Below are positions 16,074-27,173 of a stretch of 64,000 bases of DNA, one piece after another. Within the stretch, counting starts at the first letter, position 1. Every line of letters begins with the position of its first letter. The notes beneath the pieces are model-generated. The model did no database searches. It was not told the DNA's origin and saw only the letters and a list, made by a program, of their open reading frames with translations. Position numbers and translations under genes: made by a program. The DNA is from Rikenella microfusus (GTDB taxonomy: Bacteria; Bacteroidota; Bacteroidia; Bacteroidales; Tenuifilaceae). The DNA lies in NCBI GenBank assembly GCA_020722565.1, contig DYKO01000012.1, positions 28,739 to 92,738 of the forward strand, read 5' to 3'.

Positions 16074-17480
16074 ATGGAGCGCGAAATACTTAGCACCAAA
16101 CGTAAAGCGCTTGTCATTAATCTTGACACAAGTTTTTACGGCACCATTGCAGAGATTGGGGGTGGTCAGGAGGTGGCACGAGCCTTTTTTCAGGCAGGGG
16201 GTGCATCGGGTACTATTGCCAAAACCATATCGGCTTACGATAAGGTATTTAGCGATCACCTTTACAGTCATGGCGATAGCGGTAGGTATGTTTGCCTAAA
16301 GCGCCTAAGGCAAATGCTCAGCACCGAATTTGATGAACTCATTCAACTTTTGGGTAACAACCGCACCAATGGTAAGCGTTTTTTTGCTTTTGCCAACACT
16401 GTCGAAACACTTAACTTTCGCAAGGACAATCAGGGTCATGGCTGGCTAGGTGTTAGGTTTGAACTAACCCGACCCGGCGAACCCAATGAGGTGGTAATAC
16501 ACGTAAGACTTAACGAAAACGATGGAGTGCTCCAGCAATACACCCTTGGAATGCTTGGAATAAACCTGATATATGCCTGTTTCTACCACTATAATAGCCC
16601 CATGATTTTTCTACAATCGTTAATGGACAACCTCTCTACCGATAGGGTGGAAATTACCATGGCCCAGATGACGGGACCTGATTTAAGTTACGTAGATAAC
16701 CGTTTGCTTGGCGTTCAGTTGGTCAAAAACGGAATGACACCTGCTATTTTTTTCGATCGTTATGGCAATGTTCAGGAACCCGACGATATGTTGTACAAAA
16801 AAAACGCTATTGTTCTACGTGGTCGATTCCGTCCAATTACCTATGTGGGTTTCGATATCCTTAAAACCTCATATGCCCAATTTAAAAAGAATGCTCTATT
16901 TAAACCTGAGAACACCCTGCAAATATGCGAAATCACACTTAATAACCTGTTGGAAGAGGGTGAACTCAACGAGCGCGATTTTCTCAACCGTGTTGATCTG
17001 CTTAATGGTATGGGGCAAAATGTATTGATATCAAATTTCAGGGAGTTCTACCGCTTGGTTGAGTATTTTGGACGATTCAAACACAAAAATTTAAGAATTG
17101 TAATGGGTATACCAACTTTTGTGCGGGTGCTCGATAAATCGTACTATACCGATTTACCTGGAGGGCTCCTTGAGGCCGTTGGTAAGATGTTACCCGCCCG
17201 AACAAAGTTTTATATTTATCCTGCACTTGACCGAAAAACAGGGAAAATAATGACAATAACTGATTTAATTCTTCCCGAGGATGTGATGAATTTATACAGG
17301 TATTTAAAAGATAACGATTTGATAGTGAGCCTTAGCGGAGTTAAAAAGGAATGGCTTAATATCAAAACTAATGATGTACTTGAATTGATACAATCCAATG
17401 ACAGCCGTTGGGAAGAAATGGTGCCCCAGTATGTTGTAAGAACTATTAAGCAAAAGAAACTGTTTGGGTTTCAGGGATAA
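16074..17480 (+). CDS. Conserved protein of unknown function (468 aa)
   Basis: This belongs to a family of about 470-residue bacterial proteins recognisable by the N-terminal block MEREILSTKRKAL...EIGGGQEVARAFFQAGGASGTIAKTISAYDKVFSD. Other conserved-looking blocks are GHGWLGVRFE, GINLIYACFYHYNSP, VDNRLLGVQLVKNGMTPAIFF, RPITYVGFDIL and VMGIPTFVRVLDKSYYTDLPGG. From memory, database labels for this family are inconsistent, including TonB-dependent receptor. That label cannot be right here: there is no signal peptide, plug or beta-barrel pattern, and the protein looks cytosolic. It may share a transcript with sucA 76 bp downstream. Function unknown. Confidence 0.8.
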   Translation: MEREILSTKRKALVINLDTSFYGTIAEIGGGQEVARAFFQAGGASGTIAKTISAYDKVFSDHLYSHGDSGRYVCLKRLRQMLSTEFDELIQLLGNNRTNGKRFFAFANTVETLNFRKDNQGHGWLGVRFELTRPGEPNEVVIHVRLNENDGVLQQYTLGMLGINLIYACFYHYNSPMIFLQSLMDNLSTDRVEITMAQMTGPDLSYVDNRLLGVQLVKNGMTPAIFFDRYGNVQEPDDMLYKKNAIVLRGRFRPITYVGFDILKTSYAQFKKNALFKPENTLQICEITLNNLLEEGELNERDFLNRVDLLNGMGQNVLISNFREFYRLVEYFGRFKHKNLRIVMGIPTFVRVLDKSYYTDLPGGLLEAVGKMLPARTKFYIYPALDRKTGKIMTITDLILPEDVMNLYRYLKDNDLIVSLSGVKKEWLNIKTNDVLELIQSNDSRWEEMVPQYVVRTIKQKKLFGFQG

Positions 17481-17556
17481 TAACTATCTTATAATACTTT
17501 AGTTTTCTTTGAACATAAAAAAACATTCGCTGTTACATAGTAAAACAAAAAAATTT

Positions 17557-20355
17557 ATGGAAAATCCATTAGGGAATCTCGACCCAAAGGCAATTGACGC
17601 ACTATACCATTCATGGAAAAACGATTCCAGTTCAGTTGATGAGGGTTGGCGAAAGTTTTTTATGGGGTTCGAACTTGCACTCTCAGACTCGTATAATTCT
17701 GCCAATTGCATTGCTGATTCTGAGCCTAAGGTTATGAAACTTATAGAGGCCTACCGATTACGAGGGCATCTGTTTACTAAAACCAATCCAGTTAGGGCTC
17801 GCCGAAAACACACCCCCACGCTAGATATGGAAAATTTTGAACTATCGGAAAATCAGATAAATCAAACCTTTAGGGCTGGAGAGCTAATTGGTCTTCGCAA
17901 TGGAACACTGGCTGAAATTATTGAGCGCCTTAATCAGATATACTGTCGTAGTATAGGCGTTGAGTATATGTATCTACGTGAGCCCCAAATGGTTGAATGG
18001 ATTCAGAGCAAAATTGAGCAAACATTAAATAAAACTGATTTTTCAACCAACCAGCAAAAACATATATTATACCACCTTACTGCTGCAGTAGGTTTTGAGC
18101 AGCTCATTCATCGAAAGTTTGTAGGTCAAAAGCGATTCTCGCTTGAGGGCCTCGAGACACTTATCCCTGCCCTTAACGAAACCATTGAACACGGTGCTAA
18201 GAAAGGCGTAAAGGAATTTGTAATAGGTATGGCGCACAGGGGGCGGCTAAATGTTATTAGCAATATTATGCGCAAACCCTACGACGAAATATTTGCTGAG
18301 TTTATTGGTGAGGCCTACGATGATGAATCAACACTTGGCGATGTTAAATACCACCTTGGATACAGCAACACCATAAATACCGATAGCGGCCAGTTGGTCC
18401 GGATACATTTGGTTCCTAATCCATCGCACCTCGAAACTGTAGGCCCGGTTGCCCAGGGTATAGCACGAGCCCGTATCGACGATGAATATAGTGGTGATGT
18501 TGATAAACTAATACCAATTATTATTCATGGTGATGCCGCAGTTGCCGCGCAGGGCGTGGTTTACGAAACCATTCAGATGTCGAGGTTAAAGGGATATGGT
18601 ACAGGTGGGACCATTCACATTGTGCTGAATAATCAAGTTGGATTTACCACTAATTACATCGATGCCCGAAGCAGCACCTATTCCACCGATGTAGCTAAAG
18701 TTACGCTTTCGCCGGTATTCCATGTGAATGCCGATGATCCCGAGGCACTGCTTCACGTAATCAGGCTGGCAGTGGAATTCCGTCAAACCTTTCATCGTGA
18801 TGTTTTTATCGACCTGCTAGGCTACCGCAAGTATGGCCATAACGAAGGCGATGAACCCCGTTTTACACAGCCCCTACTACACAATTTAATAGCCCAGCAT
18901 CCCAATGTAAGAGATATCTATTCAAATAAACTAATTGAGGCCGGTACCATTACAGCCAATGAGGCTGTAGCCATGAGAAAGAAATACGATAGCCTGTTGG
19001 AAGAACGCTACGCCTACGCACAAATCAATCCCAAAATAAAAATCGGACGTTTTATTCCTGAAAAATGGAAGGGGTATCGATACTCAAACAATGCAGATTT
19101 TGATGAATCCCCTGAAACTAGTGTATCAATAAAAATTCTAAATGCCGTTGCAAATGTGCTAACTGAGCAACCCAGCAATATAAGCCTTTTCAAAAAGTTG
19201 GTCAAAATAATTGAGGATAGGCGAGAAACTTACAAGCAAGATAGGGTCGATTGGGCCATGGCCGAACTTTTAGCTTATGGAACACTAGTTGCCGAAGGAC
19301 ACCCGGTGCGCTTGAGTGGTCAGGACTCGGAACGTGGTACCTTTTCGCATCGCCATTCGGTTTATGCCATCGAGGATAGCGAGGCAAAGTACTACCCGTT
19401 GGATCATTTGCCTAAGGCCAAAGCTAAATTTACTGTTTACAACAGTTTGCTTTCCGAGTATGGTGTTTTAGGGTTTGAATACGGCTATTCTGTTGCTCTA
19501 CCCGAAGGGTTATCCATATGGGAAGCCCAGTTTGGCGATTTCCATAATGTGGCACAGGTAATTATTGACCAATACATTAGCTCTGCTGAAGACAAATGGG
19601 GTTTACAATCGGGGCTGGTGATGCTTTTGCCCCACGGATTCGAGGGACAAGGACCCGAACATTCCAGCGCCCGAATTGAGCGGTTCCTCACACTTGCTGC
19701 AAGAAATAACATGCAGATAGCTTATCCCACCACGCCAGCCAATTTCTTCCATCTGCTGCGCAGGCAACTCAAACGCAATTTCAGAACACCCCTGGTAGTG
19801 TTTACGCCTAAAAGTATTCTCCGCCATCCCAAAAACGTTTCTACTATTGGGGAACTTGAAAACGGACGATTTCAGGAAGTGATTGATGATAGCAATGTTG
19901 ATGAACCAACTGTTTCGAGAGTGGTATTCTGCACAGGAAAAATATACTACGATTTGCTGCAGCGCAAGGAAGAACTGGATGTCAATGATATTGCTCTGGT
20001 TCGGATGGAGCAGCTATACCCTTTCCCTGCAAAACAAGTCCAAAAGGTTTTAGATAGATACCCCAACGCTCGCAAGTGGCTTTGGGTTCAGGAGGAACCC
20101 CAAAATATGGGTGCATGGAATTTTATTAAGGATAGGATAAAAGGAGTTCCCCTTGAGGTGGTTTCGCGTGCACCAAGTGGAAGCCCTGCTGTTGGGTTGA
20201 GCAAAATTCATGCTCTTGAGCAAACAGAAATAGTAACCAGGGTATTTCGTCCGTGCACCTGTGAACTTAAGAATAAGTACTGCGGGCTGCAGTGCGAGGA
20301 GGGAACCAAAAGGTTCGATAGGCGTAACCAGTATGAGTACCTCAAAGAAAAATAA
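17557..20355 (+). CDS. sucA: 2-oxoglutarate dehydrogenase E1 component
   Basis: The thiamine-dependent E1 subunit of the 2-oxoglutarate dehydrogenase complex in the TCA cycle. The N-terminal E2-binding-like segment reads [32 protein letters not shown]. Catalytic and TPP motifs include [36 protein letters not shown] and [19 protein letters not shown] prefer the ATG at 17557 (932 aa) to the upstream TTG at 17509, because the family N-terminus begins near FMENPLGNL. The C-terminus runs about 35 residues past the usual end and carries a cysteine cluster, [14 protein letters not shown]. The E2 gene follows 23 bp downstream; no E3 gene is in the window. Confidence 0.95.
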   Translation: MENPLGNLDPKAIDALYHSWKNDSSSVDEGWRKFFMGFELALSDSYNSANCIADSEPKVMKLIEAYRLRGHLFTKTNPVRARRKHTPTLDMENFELSENQINQTFRAGELIGLRNGTLAEIIERLNQIYCRSIGVEYMYLREPQMVEWIQSKIEQTLNKTDFSTNQQKHILYHLTAAVGFEQLIHRKFVGQKRFSLEGLETLIPALNETIEHGAKKGVKEFVIGMAHRGRLNVISNIMRKPYDEIFAEFIGEAYDDESTLGDVKYHLGYSNTINTDSGQLVRIHLVPNPSHLETVGPVAQGIARARIDDEYSGDVDKLIPIIIHGDAAVAAQGVVYETIQMSRLKGYGTGGTIHIVLNNQVGFTTNYIDARSSTYSTDVAKVTLSPVFHVNADDPEALLHVIRLAVEFRQTFHRDVFIDLLGYRKYGHNEGDEPRFTQPLLHNLIAQHPNVRDIYSNKLIEAGTITANEAVAMRKKYDSLLEERYAYAQINPKIKIGRFIPEKWKGYRYSNNADFDESPETSVSIKILNAVANVLTEQPSNISLFKKLVKIIEDRRETYKQDRVDWAMAELLAYGTLVAEGHPVRLSGQDSERGTFSHRHSVYAIEDSEAKYYPLDHLPKAKAKFTVYNSLLSEYGVLGFEYGYSVALPEGLSIWEAQFGDFHNVAQVIIDQYISSAEDKWGLQSGLVMLLPHGFEGQGPEHSSARIERFLTLAARNNMQIAYPTTPANFFHLLRRQLKRNFRTPLVVFTPKSILRHPKNVSTIGELENGRFQEVIDDSNVDEPTVSRVVFCTGKIYYDLLQRKEELDVNDIALVRMEQLYPFPAKQVQKVLDRYPNARKWLWVQEEPQNMGAWNFIKDRIKGVPLEVVSRAPSGSPAVGLSKIHALEQTEIVTRVFRPCTCELKNKYCGLQCEEGTKRFDRRNQYEYLKEK

Positions 20356-20378
20356 CCAACATAAAAATATTAATATTC

Positions 20379-21647
20379 ATGCAGATAGATGTAAATATTC
20401 CATCGCCGGGCGAATCTATAACCGAGGTTGAGCTAACCCAATGGCTTGTTAGCGATGGCGATATGGTTCAAAAAGACCAAGAAATTGCTGAAGTTGAATC
20501 GGAAAAAGCAACCCTACCCATTATAGCGCCAGTTAGCGGTAAAATTAAGCTATTGGTAAACGAGAGCACCATGGTTAAAGTTAGCGCCGTTTGTTGCTCA
20601 ATCGATACATCAATTTTGGATTCATCATCACCACAGAGAAAGGATGTAGAAAAAAGCTCTGCCGCAGAAGTTGTAACTGTGGCTATAAGTAATAAAAAAA
20701 CTGAAACAGATAAATTAGAACCCTTAAAGGCCAGCAATAATACAACGCATGGCATAAAGGTTACCCCTTTGGCCCGGGAGCTGATGAAGGAACACAACCT
20801 GAATGTTGATGATATATTAAATGGTTTGAGAAAGATTACTGCTGCTGATGTTCAGTTGGTAATGGATTCAAGTTCTGGTTCTGCTAATTTTCAATCAGAA
20901 AAGTTAATTGCTGGCGAAAGAACCGAGGAACGAAAACGCATGTCGCAGCTTCGCAAAAAGGTTAGCGAACGCTTGGTAACAGCAAAAAATACTACTGCCA
21001 TGCTCACCACTTTTAACGAGGTGGATATGAGCAGGGTTCAGGAAATTAGGAGTAAGTACCAAAAGGAGTTTCAGGATAAGTACGGTGTAAGGCTTGGGCT
21101 TATGTCGTTTTTTGTAAGGGCGGCTGTTGAGGCACTTAAACTCCACCCCATGACCAACTCTATGATTGATGGAGAGGAGATAGTTATCCCTAACTACATA
21201 GATATAGGGGTTGCAGTGCAAACCACTAAAGGGCTAATGGTCCCAGTTCTGAGAAATGCTCAAAAAATGGGTTTTGCCGATATAGAGAATGAAATCCTGC
21301 AATTGGCCAAGAAAGCCCGAGAAGGGAAAATCACGCTGAATGAGCTAAGTGGTGGTACTTTTACCATAACCAACGGTGGAATCTTTGGTTCAATGCTGTC
21401 AACCCCAATACTGAATTACCCGCAATCGGCCATTCTGGGGATGCACAATATTATTGATAGGCCTGTTGCCGTTAACGGCAAAGTTGAAATCCGTCCCATA
21501 TTGTACGTAGCTCTATCGTACGATCATCGGATTATTGATGGCAAAGATTCTGCCGCTTTTCTAATGGATATTAAACGAATGATTGAAAATCCAGAAGAAT
21601 TGATGTTTGGAGGCACTGACCCTATTAAAAGTTTGATTGGCCTATAA
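20379..21647 (+). CDS. sucB: Dihydrolipoamide succinyltransferase (E2 of 2-oxoglutarate dehydrogenase)
   Basis: The E2 core of the 2-oxoglutarate dehydrogenase complex, which transfers the succinyl group from E1 to CoA. A single N-terminal lipoyl domain carries the lipoylated lysine in VESEKATLP (about residue 43). A Ser/Lys-rich linker and the E1/E3-binding domain ([20 protein letters not shown]) follow. The C-terminal catalytic domain contains [16 protein letters not shown], with the catalytic HxxxDG. The 422-residue length is normal. It is co-transcribed with sucA and ends at a strong terminator shared with the convergent sensor gene. Confidence 0.96.
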   Translation: MQIDVNIPSPGESITEVELTQWLVSDGDMVQKDQEIAEVESEKATLPIIAPVSGKIKLLVNESTMVKVSAVCCSIDTSILDSSSPQRKDVEKSSAAEVVTVAISNKKTETDKLEPLKASNNTTHGIKVTPLARELMKEHNLNVDDILNGLRKITAADVQLVMDSSSGSANFQSEKLIAGERTEERKRMSQLRKKVSERLVTAKNTTAMLTTFNEVDMSRVQEIRSKYQKEFQDKYGVRLGLMSFFVRAAVEALKLHPMTNSMIDGEEIVIPNYIDIGVAVQTTKGLMVPVLRNAQKMGFADIENEILQLAKKAREGKITLNELSGGTFTITNGGIFGSMLSTPILNYPQSAILGMHNIIDRPVAVNGKVEIRPILYVALSYDHRIIDGKDSAAFLMDIKRMIENPEELMFGGTDPIKSLIGL

Positions 21648-21676
21648 AAAAAGCGGCTTCTTTTGCCGCTTTTTTT
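21646..21676. terminator. Bidirectional terminator between sucB and the convergent sensor gene
   Basis: Stem AGCGGC / GCCGCT extended by long A and T runs. It overlaps the sucB stop codon and ends just before the stop codon of the convergent minus-strand gene. Confidence 0.9.
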
Positions 21677-21680
21677 ACTT

Positions 21681-23984
21681 CTACTTAAATTCAGTATCTT
21701 CGAATGCCAGTTTCATAATTTTATAAACCCTGCCATCGCTATCCTTAATAGGGATATAGGTTTCCAGCAAATGGGACTGTTTCCCTTTCCAGTTAATAGT
21801 GGAACGAACCTTCTTGCTGATTCCTGCCTTAAGGTTATCCCAGAATGAGCCGTACTCTTTCTTCATCTCCTCAGTTAATTCCAAATTATCGGCATGATGC
21901 GATCCAATTATTTGCTCCCGGGGAACGCCAACAAACTGGATAAAAGCATCATTCACGCTAATAATATTTCCGTTTAAATCGTACTCTAAAACATACGCCG
22001 AGCTATGTATCGAATTAATGAACCCCTCAATTTCGGCCGATTTACGCTCAACCTCTTCCTGTGTTGCCTGAAGTTCCTCCATGTTCTGACGCATCTCTTC
22101 CTCCTGGGCCTTCATCTCTTCGGCTTGCATTTGCGATTGCTCCAATAGCATCTTGGTTCGAGCATTAATCTTTACCGATAGAATGGTGGATGCAATACTT
22201 TCGGCAATCTTTTCGATGAACTCAATTTCAAATTTTTCAAGAACCTTAAACGAAGCCATCTCAAGTACACCTAAAACATTATCCTCGTGCTTAAGGGGAA
22301 CCAGAATTACGCAACGGGGATTGGCATCGCCTAAACCCGAGGTGATGTTAACGTAATCGTCAGGAACGTCGGTCATAAATATGGTTTCCTTTTCCATGGC
22401 GCATGCGCCAACCAAACCTTCACCCTTTTCAATCTGTTTGGTCAAGTATTTCTTTCTGTCCCAAGCATAAGCCGATACAAGTTCAAAGTATTGATTAGCT
22501 TTATCATCATCATTCCATAGGAATATGCCCCCCTGATTGGTTCCCACATATTTAACCAAAGCAGCAATTACGCTATCGCAAAGTATTTGTAAATCGTTAT
22601 TATTCTGCCTGAGTATTTCTCCAAACTTGGCATAGCCCTCGTTGGCCCAGGAACGTTTTTGGTCTTCAACCTTTCGTTTCTCCTCTTCCTCTGCGGCTTT
22701 TTTGAGGCTATCGCGCATGTGAATAAGCGATTTACCCAATACATCCTTATCGCTTAACAATTCAAGGTAAGAAGCGTAGTTTCCCTTACCAATCTCGTTG
22801 GCAAAAGATGTTTTATGTCCAATGCCATCGATGGTTGTGTTCAGCGCCAAGGCCATTTCTTCAATTTCATCGCCTGTATTTAATTCTACTTTAAGTTCTT
22901 CGAAAATTTCGCCCTTTGCCATTCGCTTTAAAATATTGGTAATGTGCATTATGGGCTTTGTTAAATTATTGGAAACATACAGGAGTACAAGCACCATGAG
23001 GAGTAAGCCTACAAGGCTAACCAGAAGCGATACATAAAGTGTTTTTTTTGCCCCAGCAGTAATTACATCAAGAGGTGCAGAGAGTGCTAATGACCATGGG
23101 GTTTTAACTTTACCGGCAAAAATAGGTGAATGACAAATAAGATGTTGTTTCCCTGCCTCGTCGGTTTTTATATAGTAAAACTCCTCTCCTTTTGCAACTC
23201 TTTCAACTATTTGTTCTTTCTGGTTATCATTTTTTAGTGCCTCTTCCACTTTTTTATTTAAAAAATCTTTTGACGGATGCGCAGCAATAATCCCCTCATT
23301 AGATACTAAATATGCATAGCTCCCCTTAACTGGTTTAATCTTGCCAATCATTTCCTGTAGGCTTTCGAGGCTTACATCGCTGGCTATAATTCCTGAAAAC
23401 GAACCGTTAATAAATATCGGCGAATCGTAGGTTATCATCAGTTTAACATCAGACTTCCCTTTGGTGACCTGGTCAACATAGGGCTCCCATATGGCCTCCT
23501 GACCCAGCTTCTTATATTTTCCATAAATTGGTGGGTCTCCACTCATACTACGCTCATCGTAAAGCCATTTAATTTCATTTCCTTCGCGCCATGTTGTAAT
23601 TACAAATCGACCATAATCTTTATCATGACCCGGCACAAACGATTTGTACTCCCAGCTATCCCAAATTGAGTAAATATCGGGATTCTCCTTAAGCACAGGG
23701 ATGTACATGTTCAAAAACAACTTTTTCCATTGCTCATGGGGCATAGTTTGATAAATCGAAAATGCCTGCGAAAGGGTACGTACAATGGCAAGTTCTTTTT
23801 CAAAAATAGCTCCCACCTCTTTTGCTGCTACTCTGGCTGTTAGTTGAGTTTTTTCTATGGCATTGCTATATGTGCTGTTTCGAGATTGCCACAGAATGTA
23901 GCCCACCGATACAATATACAAAAGGACAGCAACACTTAAGATGTAAAGCAGTATTTTTTGCCTAATCTTTAATTTGCGTTTCAT
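21681..23984 (-). CDS. Cache-HAMP-GAF-PAS membrane sensor without a recognisable output domain
   Basis: I place the start at the ATG at 23984 (767 aa, MKRKLKIRQKILLYIL), because the 36 residues before it in the ORF track do not look like a protein start. Order: transmembrane helix (about 8-30); a periplasmic double-Cache-like region (FEKELAIVRTLSQAF ... GSYAYLVSNEGIIAAHPSKDF); a second helix (SLLVSLVGLLLMVLVLLYV); HAMP; a GAF domain (VKYVGTNQGGIFLW ... VILVPLKHEDNVLGVLEMASF); a glutamate-rich coiled coil; and a C-terminal PAS domain (VLEYDLNGNIISVNDAFIQFVG). No histidine kinase, GGDEF, PP2C or methyl-accepting domain follows. It probably senses a small extracellular ligand and signals through a partner. 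Confidence 0.8.
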   Translation of the reverse strand: MKRKLKIRQKILLYILSVAVLLYIVSVGYILWQSRNSTYSNAIEKTQLTARVAAKEVGAIFEKELAIVRTLSQAFSIYQTMPHEQWKKLFLNMYIPVLKENPDIYSIWDSWEYKSFVPGHDKDYGRFVITTWREGNEIKWLYDERSMSGDPPIYGKYKKLGQEAIWEPYVDQVTKGKSDVKLMITYDSPIFINGSFSGIIASDVSLESLQEMIGKIKPVKGSYAYLVSNEGIIAAHPSKDFLNKKVEEALKNDNQKEQIVERVAKGEEFYYIKTDEAGKQHLICHSPIFAGKVKTPWSLALSAPLDVITAGAKKTLYVSLLVSLVGLLLMVLVLLYVSNNLTKPIMHITNILKRMAKGEIFEELKVELNTGDEIEEMALALNTTIDGIGHKTSFANEIGKGNYASYLELLSDKDVLGKSLIHMRDSLKKAAEEEEKRKVEDQKRSWANEGYAKFGEILRQNNNDLQILCDSVIAALVKYVGTNQGGIFLWNDDDKANQYFELVSAYAWDRKKYLTKQIEKGEGLVGACAMEKETIFMTDVPDDYVNITSGLGDANPRCVILVPLKHEDNVLGVLEMASFKVLEKFEIEFIEKIAESIASTILSVKINARTKMLLEQSQMQAEEMKAQEEEMRQNMEELQATQEEVERKSAEIEGFINSIHSSAYVLEYDLNGNIISVNDAFIQFVGVPREQIIGSHHADNLELTEEMKKEYGSFWDNLKAGISKKVRSTINWKGKQSHLLETYIPIKDSDGRVYKIMKLAFEDTEFK

Positions 23985-24109
23985 GGAAATATTTTTTTTG
24001 GATAAACATATATCTTTTTTGATAAAATTGCAATTACCCGGTTTAAATAATATTGAATTAAACCATAATTTTTTACGACGGTCATAATACAAACCTTAAT
24101 CAAATAAAT

Positions 24110-27022
24110 ATGGAACAGCATATTAAGAAAATTCAAATTTTGCTGATATCCCTCATTATGTTGAGTTATCAGGGATTCGCACAGCAATACAGGTTTGAAA
24201 CTGTACCCAATGATCCAATGGGTACACGTATTTACACACTCGATAACGGGCTAAAGGTTTACATGTCGGTTACCAAAGATGAGCCGCGAATTCAAACCTT
24301 TGTAGCAGTTAGAGTGGGCAGCAAAAACGACCCCAAGGAAACAACGGGTTTAGCCCACTATTTTGAACATATGATGTTTAAAGGCACTCCTGATTTTGGT
24401 ACATTGAACTGGGATAAAGAAAAAGAGCTGATTGATAAAATTGAGACACTTTTTGAGGTGTACCGAAACGAAACCGATTCACTGAAACGTGCGGCCATTT
24501 ACCATCAAATCGATAGCATTTCGTTTGAAGCTTCAAAATTAGCTATACCCAATGAATACGATAAGCTGATGACTGCCATCGGTTCAACTGGCACCAACGC
24601 AGCAACTTCGAACGATTACACCATATACATAGAAAATATTCCCAGCAACCAGCTTGAGAATTGGGCCATGATTCAAGCCAACCGCTTTAGCCATCCTGTT
24701 CTGCGGTTATTCCACACCGAACTGGAAACAGTTTATGAGGAAAAAAATATGTCGCTCACCAACGATGGGCGAAAAGTTAGCGAAACCCTTCTCAATGGAC
24801 TTTTCCCAAACCATCCCTACGGCCAACAAACCACACTTGGTAAGACTGAGCATCTAAAAAACCCGTCAATGAAAAATATACGCGAGTTTTTTGATAAATA
24901 CTATGTCCCCAACAACATGGCTGTAATCTTGGCAGGTGATTTTAATCCCGATGAGGCCATAAAAATAATTGACAAACATTTTAGGGCATTGAAGCCAAAG
25001 ACGATTCCGAAACTCACTTTTGCACCCGAGAAGCCAATAAATCAACCTAAATCATATGAAGTAGTAGGTCTTGAAGCTGAAAATGTTGTTATTGGTTATC
25101 GATTTGCAGGGGTAACCTCATCCGATGCCGATTTACTTACCCTTATAAGTTCAATTCTCTACAATGGGAAAGCTGGTTTAATCGACCTTAACTTAAATAA
25201 AAAACAATTAGTGCTGGGTGCTTATGCTGGAGCAAGATTGATGAACGACTATTCACTCTTGCAACTTTCGGGTCGAAACAAAAAAGGGCAATCGCTTGAA
25301 GAGGTTAAAAACTTGTTGCTGCAACAAATTAATCTACTTAAGAAGGGAGAGTTTCCGGATTGGATGCTCGAAGCAGCCATAAACAACTATAAGTTGGGCA
25401 GAATGCGCACACTCGAAACTGCCGGAGTAAGAGCCCGCCTGATGATGAACGCCTTCCTGAACGGCCAGGACTGGAGCGATATAGTAAACAGCATAGAAAA
25501 ACTGCAAAAAATCTCGAAGGAACAGGTTGTACAATTTGCCAATGAGCGCCTTGCCGATAACTATGTAGTGGTTTACAAGCGCCAGGGGAAACCCTATAAT
25601 GTTGCCAAAGTAACTAAACCGCCCATTACCCCCATACATATTAATCGTGATGCAGAATCGGTGTTTTTAAAGAAGGTAAAGAAAACCAAGGTAGCTCCTG
25701 TTGATCCCGTATTCATTGATTATAATAAGGATATTACCCGCTTAAGCCTTAATAAAAAGGTAGAGGTTCTGTACAATCAAAATAATGAGTCTGGAACTTT
25801 TCAGCTTATTTACTACTATCCATTTGGTGCTTTAAACAATCCAGCATGGAAGCATGCTGCCGATTATATTCAATTTGTTGGTACTTCAAAAATGAGCGCC
25901 GAGCAAATTAGCCAGGAATTTTACCGTCTGGCCTGCACCTTTAGCATCTCGGTCAACGATGAGGATTTAAGCATCAGCTTATCTGGTTTAAGTGAAAATG
26001 CACCTAAGGCTTTGGCCTTAATGGAAACCATCCTAACCGATTGCCAACCCGACGAGACCAAACTCAAAGCCTATGTTGCCAATCAGCTAAAGGCTCGTAA
26101 CGATGCTAAAAAAAACCAATCGGCAATATTCAATGCACTAGTCAGCTATGCAACATATGGTGAAAACAGCCCTCAAAAATTTATCCTCAGTGAGAATGAA
26201 CTAAGTAACCTAAAAGCAGAAAGCCTTACCAACCTCATAAAAGGCCTTACATCCTATGTACACACCATTCTTTATAATGGACCCTATAATTCAAAGGAAC
26301 TTTTAAACTTGCTACAAAAGGAGCATAAGTTACCTAAAAAATTTGCAGTATTGCCACAAAACAAAAAGTTTATGCTTCAGGAAACAACTTCCGATAGAGT
26401 TGTCTTTGCTCATTACGAGGCTAAGCAGTCATATCTGCAAACCTACACCAGATGCGAAATGTATAACGATAGTATATACCCAATTGCAACCATGTACAAC
26501 GAGTATTTTGGCGGAGGAATGAACGCCATTGTATTTCAGGAAATGCGAGAGAAGCGTGGCTTAGCCTATACCGCCCGTTCCCGTTATGTTATTCCCCGCT
26601 GGCCCAATGATTACTATGGAAATATGAGTTTCATAGCTACACAAAACGACAAAGTGGTTGATGCCTTCAACGCGTTTAACGAGCTGTTTAACGGAATGCC
26701 ATTAAATCAGATCGGATTCAACCTTGCCAAGGAAGCACTTATTTCGGATATTCGTAACAATCACATTCGAAACATGCAGCTTCTCTTCAACTATCTGAAT
26801 GCTAAACGAATGGGTTGGAACGAAGATATCCGTAAAAAACTCTTTACTCAAATCCCTACCTTTACTTTAGATGATGTAAAAAAATTTCAGGAAAGGCATA
26901 TTAAGGGAAAACCCAAAACATACATAATTCTTGGTCGTGAAGATGATTTGAATTTCCAAGAACTCGAACGGCTCTATGGACCAGTATCAAAGGTTACTTT
27001 AGAAGATATTTTTGGATACTAA
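24110..27022 (+). CDS. Secreted M16-family zinc metallopeptidase
   Basis: A 970-residue insulinase-like protease with an N-terminal signal peptide (IQILLISLIMLSYQGFAQ). The inverted zinc motif HYFEHMMFKGT (HxxEH) and the downstream third ligand in ELETVYEEKNM are present in the N-terminal half. The C-terminal half repeats the fold (YEAKQSYLQTYTR ... MREKRGLAYTARSRY) and lacks a zinc site, as is usual for M16. It probably degrades peptides in the periplasm. It is transcribed divergently from the sensor gene, with about 125 bp between their starts. A terminator follows. Confidence 0.92.
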   Translation: MEQHIKKIQILLISLIMLSYQGFAQQYRFETVPNDPMGTRIYTLDNGLKVYMSVTKDEPRIQTFVAVRVGSKNDPKETTGLAHYFEHMMFKGTPDFGTLNWDKEKELIDKIETLFEVYRNETDSLKRAAIYHQIDSISFEASKLAIPNEYDKLMTAIGSTGTNAATSNDYTIYIENIPSNQLENWAMIQANRFSHPVLRLFHTELETVYEEKNMSLTNDGRKVSETLLNGLFPNHPYGQQTTLGKTEHLKNPSMKNIREFFDKYYVPNNMAVILAGDFNPDEAIKIIDKHFRALKPKTIPKLTFAPEKPINQPKSYEVVGLEAENVVIGYRFAGVTSSDADLLTLISSILYNGKAGLIDLNLNKKQLVLGAYAGARLMNDYSLLQLSGRNKKGQSLEEVKNLLLQQINLLKKGEFPDWMLEAAINNYKLGRMRTLETAGVRARLMMNAFLNGQDWSDIVNSIEKLQKISKEQVVQFANERLADNYVVVYKRQGKPYNVAKVTKPPITPIHINRDAESVFLKKVKKTKVAPVDPVFIDYNKDITRLSLNKKVEVLYNQNNESGTFQLIYYYPFGALNNPAWKHAADYIQFVGTSKMSAEQISQEFYRLACTFSISVNDEDLSISLSGLSENAPKALALMETILTDCQPDETKLKAYVANQLKARNDAKKNQSAIFNALVSYATYGENSPQKFILSENELSNLKAESLTNLIKGLTSYVHTILYNGPYNSKELLNLLQKEHKLPKKFAVLPQNKKFMLQETTSDRVVFAHYEAKQSYLQTYTRCEMYNDSIYPIATMYNEYFGGGMNAIVFQEMREKRGLAYTARSRYVIPRWPNDYYGNMSFIATQNDKVVDAFNAFNELFNGMPLNQIGFNLAKEALISDIRNNHIRNMQLLFNYLNAKRMGWNEDIRKKLFTQIPTFTLDDVKKFQERHIKGKPKTYIILGREDDLNFQELERLYGPVSKVTLEDIFGY

Positions 27023-27028
27023 TTCGAT

Positions 27029-27057
27029 AAAGGCCAACCTGTTAGGTTGACCTTTTT
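27029..27057 (+). terminator. Terminator of the M16 peptidase gene
   Basis: Hairpin AGGCCAACC / GGTTGACCT with one mismatch, followed by TTTTT, 7 bp after the stop codon. Confidence 0.75.
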
Positions 27058-27173
27058 CATATTGCAATACCCGGAAAAAAGAGTAAAAGAAGTAAACCTA
27101 AATTGATACTTAATTTGCTGGTGTAATAAACCAGAAATGCAATTTAAATTCAAAACATTTTATTTATTTTAAA

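Noticed and set aside
17509-17556. TTG-started N-terminal extension of sucA
   Set aside because: The 16 extra residues are unlike the family, and the ATG at 17557 matches the expected E1 N-terminus.
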